DNA of 64,000 nucleotides from Paenibacillus lycopersici (GCF_010119935.1 NZ_CP048209.1:2855001-2919000); one strand, 5' to 3'. Counted from the first letter of the stretch, positions 37,265 through 47,670 are shown. Notes: generated by a model from the sequence alone, not told the origin. Translations and numbers: made by a program.

Positions 37265-38947
37265 TTGTCTAATAAGAAGAACATCCAGGATAAGCTGCTT
37301 ATTTTCGCGTTGGGCGGCGTTGGTGAAATCGGTAAGAACATGTACGTCGTTCAATACGGTAATGATATCGTTGTCGTTGATGCAGGTCTCAAATTCCCTG
37401 AAGAAGATATGCTCGGTATTGATATTGTTATCCCTGACATTACGTACTTAACGGAGAATCGCGATAAAGTAAGGGGCATTCTCATTACGCACGGCCACGA
37501 GGATCATATCGGCGGATTGCCTTACGTGATGAAGCACCTCAACGTGCCGCTGTACGCGACCAAGCTGACGCTCGGCCTCATCGAAGGCAAATTGAAAGAA
37601 GCCGGCCTGCTTGGCGAAACGAAACGGATTCTGATCAATGCCGACAGCGAAGTGCAGCTCGGCTCGATCAAAGCTTCGTTCTTCAAAACGAACCACAGCA
37701 TTCCGGATTCGGTCGGCGTTTGCCTGGACACGCCTGAAGGCACGGTCGTACATACGGGCGACTTCAAATTCGACCATACGCCGGTTAACAATCAATACGC
37801 GGATTTGCAGCGCATTGCGGATATCGGCCGCCGCGGCGTACTGGCGCTGCTGTCGGACAGCACGAACGCGGAACGCGCAGGCTTCACGCCTTCGGAAAGC
37901 ATGATCGGTTCGGAGCTGGAAGATATTTTCCGCAAAGCGACGCAGCGCGTCGTCGTCGCGACGTTCGCATCGAACGTGCACCGGATTCAGCAAGTCGTCA
38001 ACGCAGCCATCGCGACGAAACGCAAAATCGCCGTCGTCGGCCGCAGCATGGTGAACGTCGTTACGATCGCTTCGGAGCTCGGCTACTTGAACATTCCGGA
38101 AGGAACGATCATCGAACCGGAAGAGATTAACAAAATGGCAGCCGACCGCGTTGCGGTCCTGTCGACGGGAAGCCAAGGCGAGCCGATGTCCGCGCTGACG
38201 CGGATGGCGCGTTCGACGCACCGCAAGGTCGATATTATGCCCGGCGATACCGTTATCATCGCAGCGACGCCGATTCCGGGCAACGAGCGTTACGTAGGCC
38301 GCACGGTCGACGAACTGTTCCGCCTCGGCGCGAACGTTATCTACGGACCAGGTTCCGTATCCGGCGTACACGTATCCGGTCACGGCAGCCAGGAAGAGCT
38401 GAAGCTGATGCTGAACCTCATCCGTCCGAAATATTTCATGCCGATCCACGGCGAATACCGGATGCTCCGCCAGCATGCGCTGCTTGGCGAAGCGGTCGGC
38501 ATCGAGCGCGAAAACATTTTCATCGTCGACAACGGCGATACGGTTGAATTCCAAGGCGGAACGGCCCGTAAAGGAAGCAAGGTGCCGGCAGGCAACGTGC
38601 TGATCGACGGGTTGGGCGTCGGCGACGTAGGCAACATCGTGCTTCGCGACCGTAAACTGCTGTCGCAGGACGGCATTCTCGTCGTCGTCGTGACGCTGAG
38701 CAAGCAAGACGGCGCGATCCTGTCCGGTCCGGACATCATCTCCCGCGGCTTCGTCTACGTCCGCGAGTCCGAAGGCCTGCTCGAAGAGGCGAACCGGATC
38801 GTTACCTCGACGCTGCATAAGCTGATGAACGATAAAGTGAACGAATGGGCATCGCTGAAGACGAACGTGAAGGATGCGCTCGGCCGTTTCTTGTACGAGC
38901 AGACCCGCCGCCGTCCGATGATCTTGCCGATTATTATGGAAGTGTAA
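37265..38947 (+). CDS. rnjB: Ribonuclease J
   Basis: A 560-residue RNase J with dual 5' exonuclease and endonuclease activity. Beta-lactamase motifs: ITHGHEDHIGGLPYV (around 72-86), HTGDFKFD, the beta-CASP part with STGSQGEPMSAL, HVSGHGSQEELKLM and PIHGEYRML. The symbol follows gene order (after dapA, as Bacillus rnjB); I cannot separate J1 from J2 by eye. TTG start 11 bases after AGGAGG. Confidence 0.93.
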   Translation: MSNKKNIQDKLLIFALGGVGEIGKNMYVVQYGNDIVVVDAGLKFPEEDMLGIDIVIPDITYLTENRDKVRGILITHGHEDHIGGLPYVMKHLNVPLYATKLTLGLIEGKLKEAGLLGETKRILINADSEVQLGSIKASFFKTNHSIPDSVGVCLDTPEGTVVHTGDFKFDHTPVNNQYADLQRIADIGRRGVLALLSDSTNAERAGFTPSESMIGSELEDIFRKATQRVVVATFASNVHRIQQVVNAAIATKRKIAVVGRSMVNVVTIASELGYLNIPEGTIIEPEEINKMAADRVAVLSTGSQGEPMSALTRMARSTHRKVDIMPGDTVIIAATPIPGNERYVGRTVDELFRLGANVIYGPGSVSGVHVSGHGSQEELKLMLNLIRPKYFMPIHGEYRMLRQHALLGEAVGIERENIFIVDNGDTVEFQGGTARKGSKVPAGNVLIDGLGVGDVGNIVLRDRKLLSQDGILVVVVTLSKQDGAILSGPDIISRGFVYVRESEGLLEEANRIVTSTLHKLMNDKVNEWASLKTNVKDALGRFLYEQTRRRPMILPIIMEV

Positions 38948-38968
38948 TGGAATAACGCAATGAACCAG

Positions 38969-39011
38969 ACGGTCTTTGGCGAAGCGAATGCTTCCGCCGA
39001 AGGCCGTTTTT
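38969..39011 (+). terminator. Terminator after rnjB
   Basis: ACGGTCTTTGGCG pairs with CGCCGAAGGCCGT (wobbles) and runs into TTTTT. The following 215 bases to tepA show no gene. Confidence 0.75.
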
Positions 39012-39228
39012 GCGATTGCCGGCGCTGCATGCGTTCTCAAGCTGCCGGCCTCGGCCTCGGGCTTCCGGCTACAGGTTCCGTCTGCCGGATCCGGCTGCTG
39101 CATCTGCCTGCTGCATCCATGTCCCGGCTGCCGTCTTGGCGGCCATTGCATAAATCCGCATGCAGATTCCATACTATGCAGAGCCAGCCATGGCAAAGCA
39201 TAGCATGCAAATTAAAGGAGGACAGGCA

Positions 39229-39993
39229 ATGTGGGAGGACGCAATCACATCGGAGCAGCCGGAACCGCCGGCGGGAGAACGCAGGCCGCCGATGGGCAAT
39301 CCCGTCGTCGAAACGATCCAGCAGTTGGGGCAGACGACGACGCCCGCTTCGGAATCGAATATTTTCTGCATGACGATCATCGGACAGGTAGAAGGGCATC
39401 TCGTGCTGCCGCCGCAGAACAAGACGACGAAGTATGAACATCTGATCCCGCAATTGGTCGCCGCGGAACAGAACGCGAAGATCGAAGGCATTATGATCGT
39501 CTTGAATACGGTCGGCGGCGACGTGGAGGCAGGCTTGGCCATTGCCGAAATGATCTCATCGCTTACGAAGCCGACGGTGACGCTCGTGCTGGGCGGCGGC
39601 CATTCCATCGGCGTCCCGATCGCGGTTGCCGGCAACGTATCCTTCATCGCCGAAACCGCGACGATGACCATCCATCCGATCCGGTTGAACGGACTCGTGA
39701 TCGGGGTTCCGCAAACTTTCGAGTATTTGGATAAAATGCAGGAGCGGGTCACGCGGTTCGTTACGTCCCATTCCAATGTGACGGAAGAGAAATTCAAGGA
39801 ACTGATGTTCAAAACCGGCGAACTGACGCGCGATATCGGCACGACGGTAATCGGCACCGACGCGGTCAAGCACGGGCTGATCGATCAGGTCGGCGGCATC
39901 GGACAGGCGCTGCGCCAGTTGAACATGCTGATCGAAGCGAGACGGCAATCGGCAGGGACGGCGGCGGCAAACGCAAGGGGGCTGACGCAATGA
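39229..39993 (+). CDS. tepA: ClpP-like serine protease TepA (YmfB)
   Basis: A 254-residue member of the ClpP/crotonase fold with Ser in GGGHSIGVP and His in TMTIHPIRL, matching the TepA/YmfB subfamily that lies before ylzJ and spoIIIE in Bacillus. TepA has been linked to protein export and spore outgrowth (degradation of small acid-soluble proteins). ATG 39229 after AAAGGAGG is clear; upstream in-frame ATGs lack sites. Ends overlapping ylzJ by 4 bases. Confidence 0.92.
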   Translation: MWEDAITSEQPEPPAGERRPPMGNPVVETIQQLGQTTTPASESNIFCMTIIGQVEGHLVLPPQNKTTKYEHLIPQLVAAEQNAKIEGIMIVLNTVGGDVEAGLAIAEMISSLTKPTVTLVLGGGHSIGVPIAVAGNVSFIAETATMTIHPIRLNGLVIGVPQTFEYLDKMQERVTRFVTSHSNVTEEKFKELMFKTGELTRDIGTTVIGTDAVKHGLIDQVGGIGQALRQLNMLIEARRQSAGTAAANARGLTQ

Positions 39994-40214
39994 CGATCTA
40001 TTCGACGATGCCGCTGGAGCTCGTGTTCGAAGGCATTCATCAGCAGCCGGGGCCGTATGTTACCGTGCAAGCCGGCGACGTACGCCTGCAGCTCGAGGCG
40101 GTGTCGCCCGGCATCGGGCGCATCGTCAGAATTATGGACGGCCCGTTGGATGCGTTCCTGCGGTCGGAATTGACGCCGGGAACGCTCGTCGCCTACGGTC
40201 CATCGGCGCTGTAA
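39990..40214 (+). CDS. ylzJ: YlzJ-like small protein
   Basis: A 74-residue protein starting [15 protein letters not shown], of the YlzJ family found in spore-formers between tepA and spoIIIE. Overlap with tepA (ATGA) supports expression. No catalytic motif or membrane segment; function unknown. Confidence 0.85.
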   Translation: MTIYSTMPLELVFEGIHQQPGPYVTVQAGDVRLQLEAVSPGIGRIVRIMDGPLDAFLRSELTPGTLVAYGPSAL

Positions 40215-40288
40215 ACCGCGCCGCTGCTGGATAATAGTAGCGCATCGCACCTTGCTCCTATGGTATAATAAGGGCAGAGGTGACGATT

Positions 40289-42961
40289 TTGGCGAAGAAA
40301 AAGAAGAAGCGAAAAAGTTCGGTCGGGACGAGCCTCAAATACGAAGTGTACGGCATTTTGCTTATCACCGTGTCGGTGATTGCGCTTTCGGGCGAAGCGA
40401 CGGTCGGCCGGGCATTATCCAAGTTATTCGGACTTGTATTAGGCAAGTTCTATTTTGTTTTGGCGCTGGTCGGCATCTACGTCGGTCTGGCGGTTATGGT
40501 CAAGCGGTCATGGCCGTCCGGATGGACGAGCAGGAAGACGGGCGTCCTGCTGGTGGTGCTAGCTTGTACGTTATGGAGCTCCATGGCCGTCATGGATCAG
40601 AAGATCGCGCCGACGGGAGGATTGACCTCCGCCTACATCTTGTCGCAGCTCGGCAGCGATATCCGCGGATCGCTCATGGATTCCCCATCGGATGCCGCGC
40701 AAGCGCATGAAGCGGTTCATGCCGCGAGCGGAGGCTATGCCGGCGCTATTCAGTACACGCTCCTGTTCTGGCTGTTCGGGTACTTCGGCGCGAAGTTCAT
40801 CATGATCGTGATGTTCGCGATTTCGATCATGCTCATGACGGGCAAATCGTACGTCGATTTGCTGCGCGCCGGCCGCATCAGGGGCGCACGGTTCTGGTCG
40901 CTGCTACGAATGAAATTCGCCGCGCGGCGCCAAACGCTGGCCGCATCGGGACCGAAGACGATGGGCAAGCCCGTCGTCTCCCTGGATGATCTGGACGATG
41001 ACGACGACGATGACGACTACGCCATGTCGATGAAATCGCGCGCGATGAAGAAGCGCCGCTCGCCGATCTTCTCCTGGTTCAATGACGTATCCAAATCGGA
41101 CAACGGGCATGAGCATGGCGACGGCGATCATGAATGGCAGCTCGAGGACGGCCAGGCGAAAGAAGCGTTCAGCCGCAAAGCCGGCCAGCCTGCCGCATGG
41201 GATGACGATGACGAGCAGGAAGTACCGCTTGAAGCTTGGCGTTCTTCCGTGCTGGAAGGCGGCGAGACGGCGGACGGGGTACCGGCGAATGCCGAACAGA
41301 CGCAGCAGGCGAGTCCGGTCATGGAGCGTCTCCATGACGATGCGCCCGATGGCGGCGAGCATGCGAATCAGCCTCCGGCTTCGCGCGCCTTCGACGAAGC
41401 GGAAGCCGCCGACGATGATGGCGATTACGCGGAAGAGCCTCCGGCATCGTCGCTGCCGCGCAGCCCGGCCATCGCCTCGCCGGACGAAGAGGACGGCGAG
41501 AGCGGGCCGGGAAGCATCGTCAAGCCGCCGACGGAGAAGCCGTACCTGCTGCCGTCGCTCGGACTGCTGCAGAAGCCGAGCGGAAGCGGCAAATCGGGCG
41601 ATTCCGCCGATTCGGTGGAGTCGCGGCGCAAGCTGGAAGCGACGCTCGAAAGCTTCGGCGTCCGGGCCAAAGTGCTGGACGTCGTCCGCGGACCGGCGGT
41701 TACGCGCTACGAGGTGCAGCCGGCGACAGGGGTTAAGGTCAGCCGGATCGTCGGGTTGACGGACGATATCGCGCTCGCGCTCGCGGCCAAGGACATTCGG
41801 ATGGAGGCGCCGATTCCCGGCAAATCCGCCATCGGCATCGAAGTGCCGAATACGGAAGTATCGGTCGTCACGATGCGCGAAGTCATGGAGACGCCGTCGT
41901 TTCAGAACGCGACGTCCCGGATGTCCATCGCGTTCGGACGCGATATCTCGGGTCAGCCGATCGTCGGCAACTTGGCCAAAATGCCGCATTTGCTCGTGGC
42001 GGGCGCGACGGGCTCCGGTAAATCCGTCTGCATCAACGGCATCATTACGAGCATTTTGTATAAGGCGAGACCGGACGAAGTGAAGCTGCTCATGATCGAC
42101 CCGAAGATGGTCGAGCTGAATATGTACAACGGCATTCCGCATCTGCTCGCGCCGGTCGTGACGGATCCTAGGCGCGCTTCCCTGGCGCTGAAGAAAATCG
42201 TCGTCGAGATGGAGAAGCGTTACGAGATGTTCTCGAAATCCGGCACGCGCAACATCGAAGGCTACAACACGTTGATGGCCGACAATCCGGCTGCCGTGCT
42301 GCCGTACATCGTCGTTATCGTCGACGAGCTGGCGGATCTCATGATGGTCGCGGCCAATGACGTCGAGGACTCGATCTGCCGGCTCGCGCAAATGGCCCGC
42401 GCGGCGGGCATTCACTTGATCATCGCGACGCAGCGGCCTTCCGTCGATGTCATTACGGGCGTCATTAAAGCGAACATTCCTTCGCGGATCGCGTTCGGCG
42501 TTTCGTCGCAGGTCGACTCCCGTACCATTCTGGACATGGCAGGCGCGGAGAAGCTGCTTGGCCGCGGCGACATGCTGTTCCTCCCGGTCGGCATGTCGAA
42601 GCCGATCCGGGTTCAAGGCGCATTCCTGTCCGACCAGGAAGTCGAGGCCATCGTGAACTATGCCCGCGGCCAAGGGGAAGCGGAGTACAAGGAAGACCTG
42701 GTGCCCGAAATCGACGATTCGGCGAACGAGAACGAAGAGATCCTGGACGAGCTGTACGAGCAAGCCGTCCGCATCGTGCTGGAAGCCAAGCAGGCCTCGG
42801 TCTCGCTGCTCCAGCGGCGCATGCGCATCGGCTATACCCGCGCTGCCCGATTGATCGACCAGATGGAAGCGCGCAGCATCGTAGGTCCGTATGAAGGCAG
42901 CAAGCCGCGCGAGGTGCTGCTGACGATCGATCAGTACGACGCGGGCCGCATCAGTTCATAA
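40289..42961 (+). CDS. spoIIIE: DNA translocase SpoIIIE/FtsK
   Basis: About 890 residues. Four or so N-terminal membrane helices, a very acidic linker (eight consecutive Asp near residue 238) with low complexity to about 430, then the motor with Walker A GATGSGKS (around 571), Walker [13 protein letters not shown] and a C-terminal gamma winged helix ([24 protein letters not shown] in parts). It pumps chromosome DNA into the forespore and resolves trapped DNA at septa. TTG 40289 is preferred: AGAGGTGA lies 8 bases before it, while the GTG at 40280 is inside that site. Confidence 0.95.
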   Translation: MAKKKKKRKSSVGTSLKYEVYGILLITVSVIALSGEATVGRALSKLFGLVLGKFYFVLALVGIYVGLAVMVKRSWPSGWTSRKTGVLLVVLACTLWSSMAVMDQKIAPTGGLTSAYILSQLGSDIRGSLMDSPSDAAQAHEAVHAASGGYAGAIQYTLLFWLFGYFGAKFIMIVMFAISIMLMTGKSYVDLLRAGRIRGARFWSLLRMKFAARRQTLAASGPKTMGKPVVSLDDLDDDDDDDDYAMSMKSRAMKKRRSPIFSWFNDVSKSDNGHEHGDGDHEWQLEDGQAKEAFSRKAGQPAAWDDDDEQEVPLEAWRSSVLEGGETADGVPANAEQTQQASPVMERLHDDAPDGGEHANQPPASRAFDEAEAADDDGDYAEEPPASSLPRSPAIASPDEEDGESGPGSIVKPPTEKPYLLPSLGLLQKPSGSGKSGDSADSVESRRKLEATLESFGVRAKVLDVVRGPAVTRYEVQPATGVKVSRIVGLTDDIALALAAKDIRMEAPIPGKSAIGIEVPNTEVSVVTMREVMETPSFQNATSRMSIAFGRDISGQPIVGNLAKMPHLLVAGATGSGKSVCINGIITSILYKARPDEVKLLMIDPKMVELNMYNGIPHLLAPVVTDPRRASLALKKIVVEMEKRYEMFSKSGTRNIEGYNTLMADNPAAVLPYIVVIVDELADLMMVAANDVEDSICRLAQMARAAGIHLIIATQRPSVDVITGVIKANIPSRIAFGVSSQVDSRTILDMAGAEKLLGRGDMLFLPVGMSKPIRVQGAFLSDQEVEAIVNYARGQGEAEYKEDLVPEIDDSANENEEILDELYEQAVRIVLEAKQASVSLLQRRMRIGYTRAARLIDQMEARSIVGPYEGSKPREVLLTIDQYDAGRISS

Positions 42962-42973
42962 ATTGGGCGGCAT

Positions 42974-43003
42974 GCATAGTTGTTCCCTCGATTTCTCATA
43001 ATA
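42974..43003 (+). promoter_or_regulatory. Sigma-G promoter for the sleB-like gene
   Basis: GCATA, 18-base spacer, CATAATA: exact fit to the forespore sigma-G/F pattern, 57 bases before the ATG of a cortex-lytic enzyme gene. Confidence 0.65.
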
Positions 43004-43059
43004 GGAATAAGCTTCGCTTGCTTTGCAATCCATTTGCAAAAGAAAGGCAGATCCTAAAG

Positions 43060-43839
43060 ATGAGAAATCGATTAATCGCGGTGACCATCGTCATCGTCCT
43101 CCTGTTGTTCGGCGCATTCACGTTCAAGCACGCGCATTTCGGCCGAACGACCGAGACGTTCAGCAGCGCCATCCTCAAGGTCGGCTCCACGGGCAAAGAC
43201 GTGAGCGAGCTTCAAGGGCGCCTGAAGTACCTCGGTTATTTCGACGGCACGGTCGACGGCGTGTTCGGCGACAAGACGAAGAATGCCGTGACGTGGTTCC
43301 AATGGAAGTTCGGCTTGAAATCCGACGGCGTCGTCGGCGCCAAGACGAAGCTGAAGCTGTGGGAGGCTACCAAGAACTGGGCGCCTTCGGCTGCCGACAA
43401 CGCCGGCGCGGGCAGCGGCGGCGGGAACGCCTCGAATCAAGGCAATGCGACGACGGACGTGCCGAAGTCGAACAATCTCGGGCTGTCCGCCAACGATCTG
43501 AAGCTGATGGCCAACGCGGTGTACGGCGAGTCTCGCGGAGAGCCTTATATCGGTCAAGTCGCGGTCGCTGCCGTCATTCTGAACCGCGTGAAGTCGCCCA
43601 GCTTCCCGAACACGGTTTCCGGCGTGATTTTTCAGCCGGGAGCGTTCACGGCCGTGGCGGACGGGCAAATCTGGCTGACGCCGAACGAGAATGCGAAGAA
43701 GGCGGTACAGGATGCGCTGAACGGCATGGACCCTACCGGCGGGTGCATCTATTACTTCAATCCGGAGACGGCGACGTCCAAGTGGATATGGTCGCGGCCG
43801 CAGGTGAAAACGATCGGAAAACATATTTTCTGCATGTAG
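43060..43839 (+). CDS. SleB-type spore cortex-lytic enzyme
   Basis: A 259-residue secreted protein: N-terminal signal/anchor (LIAVTIVIVLLLFGAF), a peptidoglycan-binding domain (VGSTGKDVSELQGRLKYLGY, about 40-105), a Gly/Asn-rich linker and a C-terminal hydrolase_2 domain with the catalytic Glu in NAVYGESRGEPYIGQ and the HIFC tail. SleB-like enzymes degrade muramic-lactam cortex during germination. ATG 43060 chosen over an upstream TTG. Its sigma-G promoter fits. It is inserted between spoIIIE and ymfF, which is not the Bacillus subtilis order. Could also be a CwlJ/YkvT-like paralog. Confidence 0.88.
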   Translation: MRNRLIAVTIVIVLLLFGAFTFKHAHFGRTTETFSSAILKVGSTGKDVSELQGRLKYLGYFDGTVDGVFGDKTKNAVTWFQWKFGLKSDGVVGAKTKLKLWEATKNWAPSAADNAGAGSGGGNASNQGNATTDVPKSNNLGLSANDLKLMANAVYGESRGEPYIGQVAVAAVILNRVKSPSFPNTVSGVIFQPGAFTAVADGQIWLTPNENAKKAVQDALNGMDPTGGCIYYFNPETATSKWIWSRPQVKTIGKHIFCM

Positions 43840-43847
43840 CATCGGCT

Positions 43848-43887
43848 GAAGCAGCCCGCTTAAGGACGCGGGTTGCTTCTTCCTTTT
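43848..43887 (+). terminator. Terminator after the sleB-like gene
   Basis: GAAGCAGCCCGC pairs with GCGGGTTGCTTC (one wobble) and is followed by TTCCTTTT. Confidence 0.75.
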
Positions 43888-43966
43888 CCGATCGGGTAGA
43901 ATGGAATAGATCGTTGCGAAATGGAATAGATTGACTTTATATTAGAGCGGAAGGGGACGTGAACGC

Positions 43967-45247
43967 GTGAGCAACACGTCATTTCAACGAGGCCAGCTGA
44001 ATCGGATTCGCCTCCATGTGCTGCCGACCAAACGTTTCAAAACCTTTTCGATTTCCCTGTATGCGGGACTGCCGCTTCATGAAAGTACCGTAACTTCGGC
44101 TGCATTGATTCCTTTCGTGCTGCGAAGGGGGACCGCTTCCACGCCGGAGACGATCGCGTTCCGCGAACGCCTCGATGAGCTGTACGGCGCCGGATTCGGG
44201 TTTGACGTATACAAGCGAGGAGACGCGCAAATCGTGCAGTTCCGCATGGATGTCATCAATGACCGGTTCGTTTCGTCGGATCAGCCGCTCTTGGCGGCAT
44301 CGCTGAAGCTGCTCGGCGAGGTCGTGACCGATCCCGTCTTGGAGAACGGCGGGCTGCGCGCCAAGTACGTCGATGCGGAGAAACAGACGCTGCGCAAACG
44401 GCTGGAAGCGATCATTAACGATAAGATCCGTTACGCGTCGGAGCGCTGCCTCGAAGTGATGTGCGCGGATGAGCCGTACAGGCTGCACCCGTTGGGACGG
44501 CTGGAGGACATCGACGCCATCACGCCGGATTCCATCACGGCCGCGTACCGGGAATGGCTGAACAACGCCGCTTTCGATCTGTACGTCGTCGGCGATACGA
44601 CGCTGGACGAGGTGAAGGCGCTCGTGGCGGAAGCATTCCGCGACAATCGGGGCGAGCCTGCCGTTTACGGGCTGCCGCAGGTGAATAAAACGGTCGGCGA
44701 GGTGAAGACCGTCGTCGAACGGATGGACGTGACCCAGGGCAAATTGAACATGGGCCTTCGCATCAACACGTCCTACGGCGACGACGACTATCCGGCCGCG
44801 CTGATGTTCAACGGGATATTGGGCGGCTACCCGCATTCCAAGCTGTTCCTCAACGTCCGGGAGAAGGCGAGCCTGGCGTATTACGCCGCATCCCGCCTTG
44901 ACGGCCATAAAGGGATCTGCACGATCCAGTCGGGCATCGAATTCGGCAATTACGAGAAGGCGAAGACCATCATTCAAGAGCAGCTGGAGCAGATGCGCGG
45001 CGGCTCGTACAGCGAGCTGGAGATGAGCCAGACGAAAGCGATGATCGCCAACCATCTGCGCGAGCTGCAAGATTCCGCGAACGAGATGATCGGCTTCGAC
45101 TTCAATGCCGTCCTATCGAAGCGGGAGCGCTCCGCCGCGCAGCTGCTGGAAGAAGTGCAGGCCGTGACGGCCGAGCAGATCGCGGCGGTCGCGCGCAAAA
45201 CCGAGCTGGATACGATTTACTTCCTGCGTGACAGAAAGGAGGACTAG
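43967..45247 (+). CDS. ymfF: M16-family protein YmfF, probably non-catalytic
   Basis: A 426-residue pitrilysin-fold protein. Where M16 enzymes carry HxxEH, it reads ALIPFVLRRGT, so it lacks zinc ligands; the rest (REKASLAYYAASRLD) follows the fold. Together with YmfH it resembles two-subunit processing proteases with one inactive partner. In Bacillus the ymfF-ymfH-ymfI set is associated with EF-P 5-aminopentanol modification. GTG start after GAAGGGGACGTGAAC. Ends 4 bp before the YmfH ATG. Confidence 0.88.
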   Translation: MSNTSFQRGQLNRIRLHVLPTKRFKTFSISLYAGLPLHESTVTSAALIPFVLRRGTASTPETIAFRERLDELYGAGFGFDVYKRGDAQIVQFRMDVINDRFVSSDQPLLAASLKLLGEVVTDPVLENGGLRAKYVDAEKQTLRKRLEAIINDKIRYASERCLEVMCADEPYRLHPLGRLEDIDAITPDSITAAYREWLNNAAFDLYVVGDTTLDEVKALVAEAFRDNRGEPAVYGLPQVNKTVGEVKTVVERMDVTQGKLNMGLRINTSYGDDDYPAALMFNGILGGYPHSKLFLNVREKASLAYYAASRLDGHKGICTIQSGIEFGNYEKAKTIIQEQLEQMRGGSYSELEMSQTKAMIANHLRELQDSANEMIGFDFNAVLSKRERSAAQLLEEVQAVTAEQIAAVARKTELDTIYFLRDRKED

Positions 45248-45251
45248 GCCG

Positions 45252-46538
45252 ATGGAAACTTTAGCTTACCCGGGCGTTCAAGAGACGCTCTACCGCGAAG
45301 CGATGCCGAACGGCCTTGAAGTCGTCGTGCTGCCGAAGGAAGGCTTCAGCAAGACGTACGCGACGTTCTCGACCAAATACGGCTCCGTCGACAACCGGTT
45401 CGCCGTAGGCGATCAGGCGCCGATCTCCGTTCCGGACGGCATCGCGCATTTCCTGGAGCATAAAATGTTCGAAGAGCCGACGGGCGATATTTTTGCAACA
45501 TTTGCCTCGCAAGGCGCGTCTGCTAATGCGTTCACCAGTTTTGACCGCACCGTGTATTTGTTCTCGGCTACCGAGCAGATCGAAGCCAACTTGTCGACGC
45601 TGATCGATTTCGTGCAGCATCCGTACTTCACGGACGAGAACGTCGAGAAAGAGAAAGGCATCATCGAGCAGGAAATCAACATGTACCGGGACAATGCGGA
45701 CTGGCGCGTATATTTCGGGCTGATCGACGCGCTCTACCATAAGCATCCGATCCATATCGATATTGCCGGCACGGTGGAGTCGATCCGCCAGATTGACAAA
45801 GAAACGCTGTATCGCTGCTACGAAACGTTCTATCACCCGTCGAACATGTTCCTGTTCGTCGTCGGCGGCGTGACGCCGGAGGCTGTGATGAAGCTGGTCC
45901 GCGACAATCAGGCGCGGAAGTCCTTCAAGCCGCAGGGCGAGATCAAACGCTTCTTCGATGCCGAGCCGGAGACGGTGAAGCTGCCGGTGAAGAAGACGTC
46001 GCTCCCCGTCTCGATGCCGAAATGCATGATCGGGTTCAAAGAAAGCCGAGGATCGGCCGATCCGGATCAATTGCTGCGCACGGAGCTGACGACGAAATTA
46101 ATGCTGGATGCGCTGCTTGGCTCGAGCTCGCCGATTTACCACGCCCTCTACGACGACTCGCTGATTACGGATTCGTTCGGACACGAGTTCAACAGCAGCG
46201 AAGACTACGCGTTCTCCGTCGTCGGCGGGGAGACGCGCGATCCCGACGAGCTGATCCGCCGGCTGCGCGAAGCGATCGAACGCGCGCAAGCGGAAGGCTT
46301 GGATCAAGCGGCTTTCGAACGGACGAAAAGGAAGAAGATCGGCGGATACTTGCGAATGCTCAACTCCCCTGAAGCGATTGCCAGTGAATTTACGCGCTAT
46401 CGGTTCCGCGGAGCCGACTTGTTCAAGCTTCTGCCGGTATACGAAGATATAACGCTGGACGAAGCCAACGCGCGGCTTCGCAGCCATTTCGATTGGAACC
46501 GGATGGCCGTGTCCGTCGTCGCGAAAGACGCCCAGTGA
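45252..46538 (+). CDS. ymfH: M16 zinc peptidase YmfH
   Basis: A 428-residue active-type pitrilysin: HFLEHKMFEEPTG near residue 72 and IIEQEINMYRD about 70 residues later give the zinc site. Likely partner of YmfF. Associated by gene order with EF-P modification; the substrate is not known to me. ATG 45252 follows AAAGGAGG; the upstream in-frame codons overlap ymfF. Overlaps ymfI by 4 bases. Confidence 0.92.
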   Translation: METLAYPGVQETLYREAMPNGLEVVVLPKEGFSKTYATFSTKYGSVDNRFAVGDQAPISVPDGIAHFLEHKMFEEPTGDIFATFASQGASANAFTSFDRTVYLFSATEQIEANLSTLIDFVQHPYFTDENVEKEKGIIEQEINMYRDNADWRVYFGLIDALYHKHPIHIDIAGTVESIRQIDKETLYRCYETFYHPSNMFLFVVGGVTPEAVMKLVRDNQARKSFKPQGEIKRFFDAEPETVKLPVKKTSLPVSMPKCMIGFKESRGSADPDQLLRTELTTKLMLDALLGSSSPIYHALYDDSLITDSFGHEFNSSEDYAFSVVGGETRDPDELIRRLREAIERAQAEGLDQAAFERTKRKKIGGYLRMLNSPEAIASEFTRYRFRGADLFKLLPVYEDITLDEANARLRSHFDWNRMAVSVVAKDAQ

Positions 46539-47284
46539 AAACGTTAAAGGAAATGACGGTGCTCATTACCGGGGGAAGCCGCGGGATCGGCGCAGCAATC
46601 GCTCGCCGGTTCGCCGTGGAGAGCATGAACGTCGTCATTCACTACAATCAAGCGCATGAGGCTGCGAACGAAACCGCTCGCAGCTGCATGCGGCTCGGCG
46701 CTGCGAACGTGATGACCGTCTCGGCGGATATCCGTTCAAGGGAACAGCTGCTGCGGATGCGCGAGAAGCTGGAACAGCGGGGGATGATCCCCGATATCGT
46801 CGTCAACAATGCGGGCGTTGCGCATTACGCCATGCTCGCGGACGTGACGGACGACATTTGGGACGAGATCATGAACGTCAACTTGAAGGGCATGTTTCTA
46901 TGCACGCAGCTCTTCATGCCCGCGATGATTCAGCAGCGCTTCGGCCGCATCATTAACGTCTCGTCGATTTGGGGCATTTCCGGCGCTTCCTGCGAGGTGC
47001 TGTATTCCACGAGCAAAGGCGGCATGAACGCCTTCACGAAAGCGTTGGCCAAGGAGCTCGCGCCTTCCGGCGTCACGGTGAACGCCGTAGCCCCGGGCGC
47101 CGTGGATACCGTCATGCTGGACAACCTGAACGCGGACGAGAAGGTCGCGCTGGAATCGGAAATTCCGGTCGGCCGCTTCGCGCAGCCGGCAGAAATCGCT
47201 TCGCTCGTTTATTTCCTGGCCTTGCCGGAATCGGCCTATATAACGGGCCAAATCATCAGCCCGAACGGCGGCTGGCTGACCTAA
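46535..47284 (+). CDS. ymfI: Short-chain reductase YmfI (EF-P 5-aminopentanone reductase type)
   Basis: A 249-residue SDR with TGGSRGIGAAIARRF, NNAGVAHYA, catalytic Ser in NVSSIWG and Tyr/Lys in LYSTSKGGM. In Bacillus YmfI reduces the 5-aminopentanone on EF-P Lys32 to 5-aminopentanol. FabG-like function cannot be excluded from sequence alone; gene order favours YmfI. GTG start overlapping ymfH's stop (GTGA). Confidence 0.88.
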   Translation: MKTLKEMTVLITGGSRGIGAAIARRFAVESMNVVIHYNQAHEAANETARSCMRLGAANVMTVSADIRSREQLLRMREKLEQRGMIPDIVVNNAGVAHYAMLADVTDDIWDEIMNVNLKGMFLCTQLFMPAMIQQRFGRIINVSSIWGISGASCEVLYSTSKGGMNAFTKALAKELAPSGVTVNAVAPGAVDTVMLDNLNADEKVALESEIPVGRFAQPAEIASLVYFLALPESAYITGQIISPNGGWLT

Positions 47285-47373
47285 TTCATCCGCATAAGAA
47301 TCGCTCCTTTCGCGAACAATACGGTTGTTGCTGATCAACACACAGCCAAACGCAAAAGGAGGAACTGTTCCAA

Positions 47374-47625
47374 ATGTCAAATGTCCTTTCTAATTTCGGC
47401 TCATGGAAAGAGTTTTTGTCCGACAGGGTGGAGCAAGCGAAAGGCATGGGAATGAATGAAGAGACGATTGCCAACCTCGCTTACGAAATCGGATCCTTCC
47501 TGGACGAGAAAGTCGACCCTAAGAACGAGCAGCAGCGCACGCTGAAGGAATTATGGGATGTCGGCGACGAATCGGAACGCAAAACGATTGCCGGCATGAT
47601 GGTCAAGCTCGTGCAAAAATCGTAA
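47374..47625 (+). CDS. ymfJ: DUF3243 protein (YmfJ)
   Basis: An 83-residue, mostly helical cytosolic protein with MNEETIANLAYEIGSFLDEKVDPKN and LKELWDVGDESERKTIA, typical of the DUF3243 family next to ymfI and ymfK. AAAGGAGG lies 13 bases before the ATG. No known function. Confidence 0.92.
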   Translation: MSNVLSNFGSWKEFLSDRVEQAKGMGMNEETIANLAYEIGSFLDEKVDPKNEQQRTLKELWDVGDESERKTIAGMMVKLVQKS

Positions 47626-47636
47626 CCACCTTTCCC

Positions 47637-47665
47637 GAAAAGCCTCCCGTGCGGAGGCTTTTCTA
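47637..47665 (+). terminator. Terminator after ymfJ
   Basis: GAAAAGCCTCC, loop CGTGC, GGAGGCTTTTC: perfect 11-bp stem with terminal T run. Confidence 0.88.
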
Positions 47666-47670
47666 TAATG

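Noticed and set aside
40264-40269. TATAAT just before spoIIIE as a promoter
   Set aside because: No -35 at the right distance, and the start point would fall on the ribosome site.
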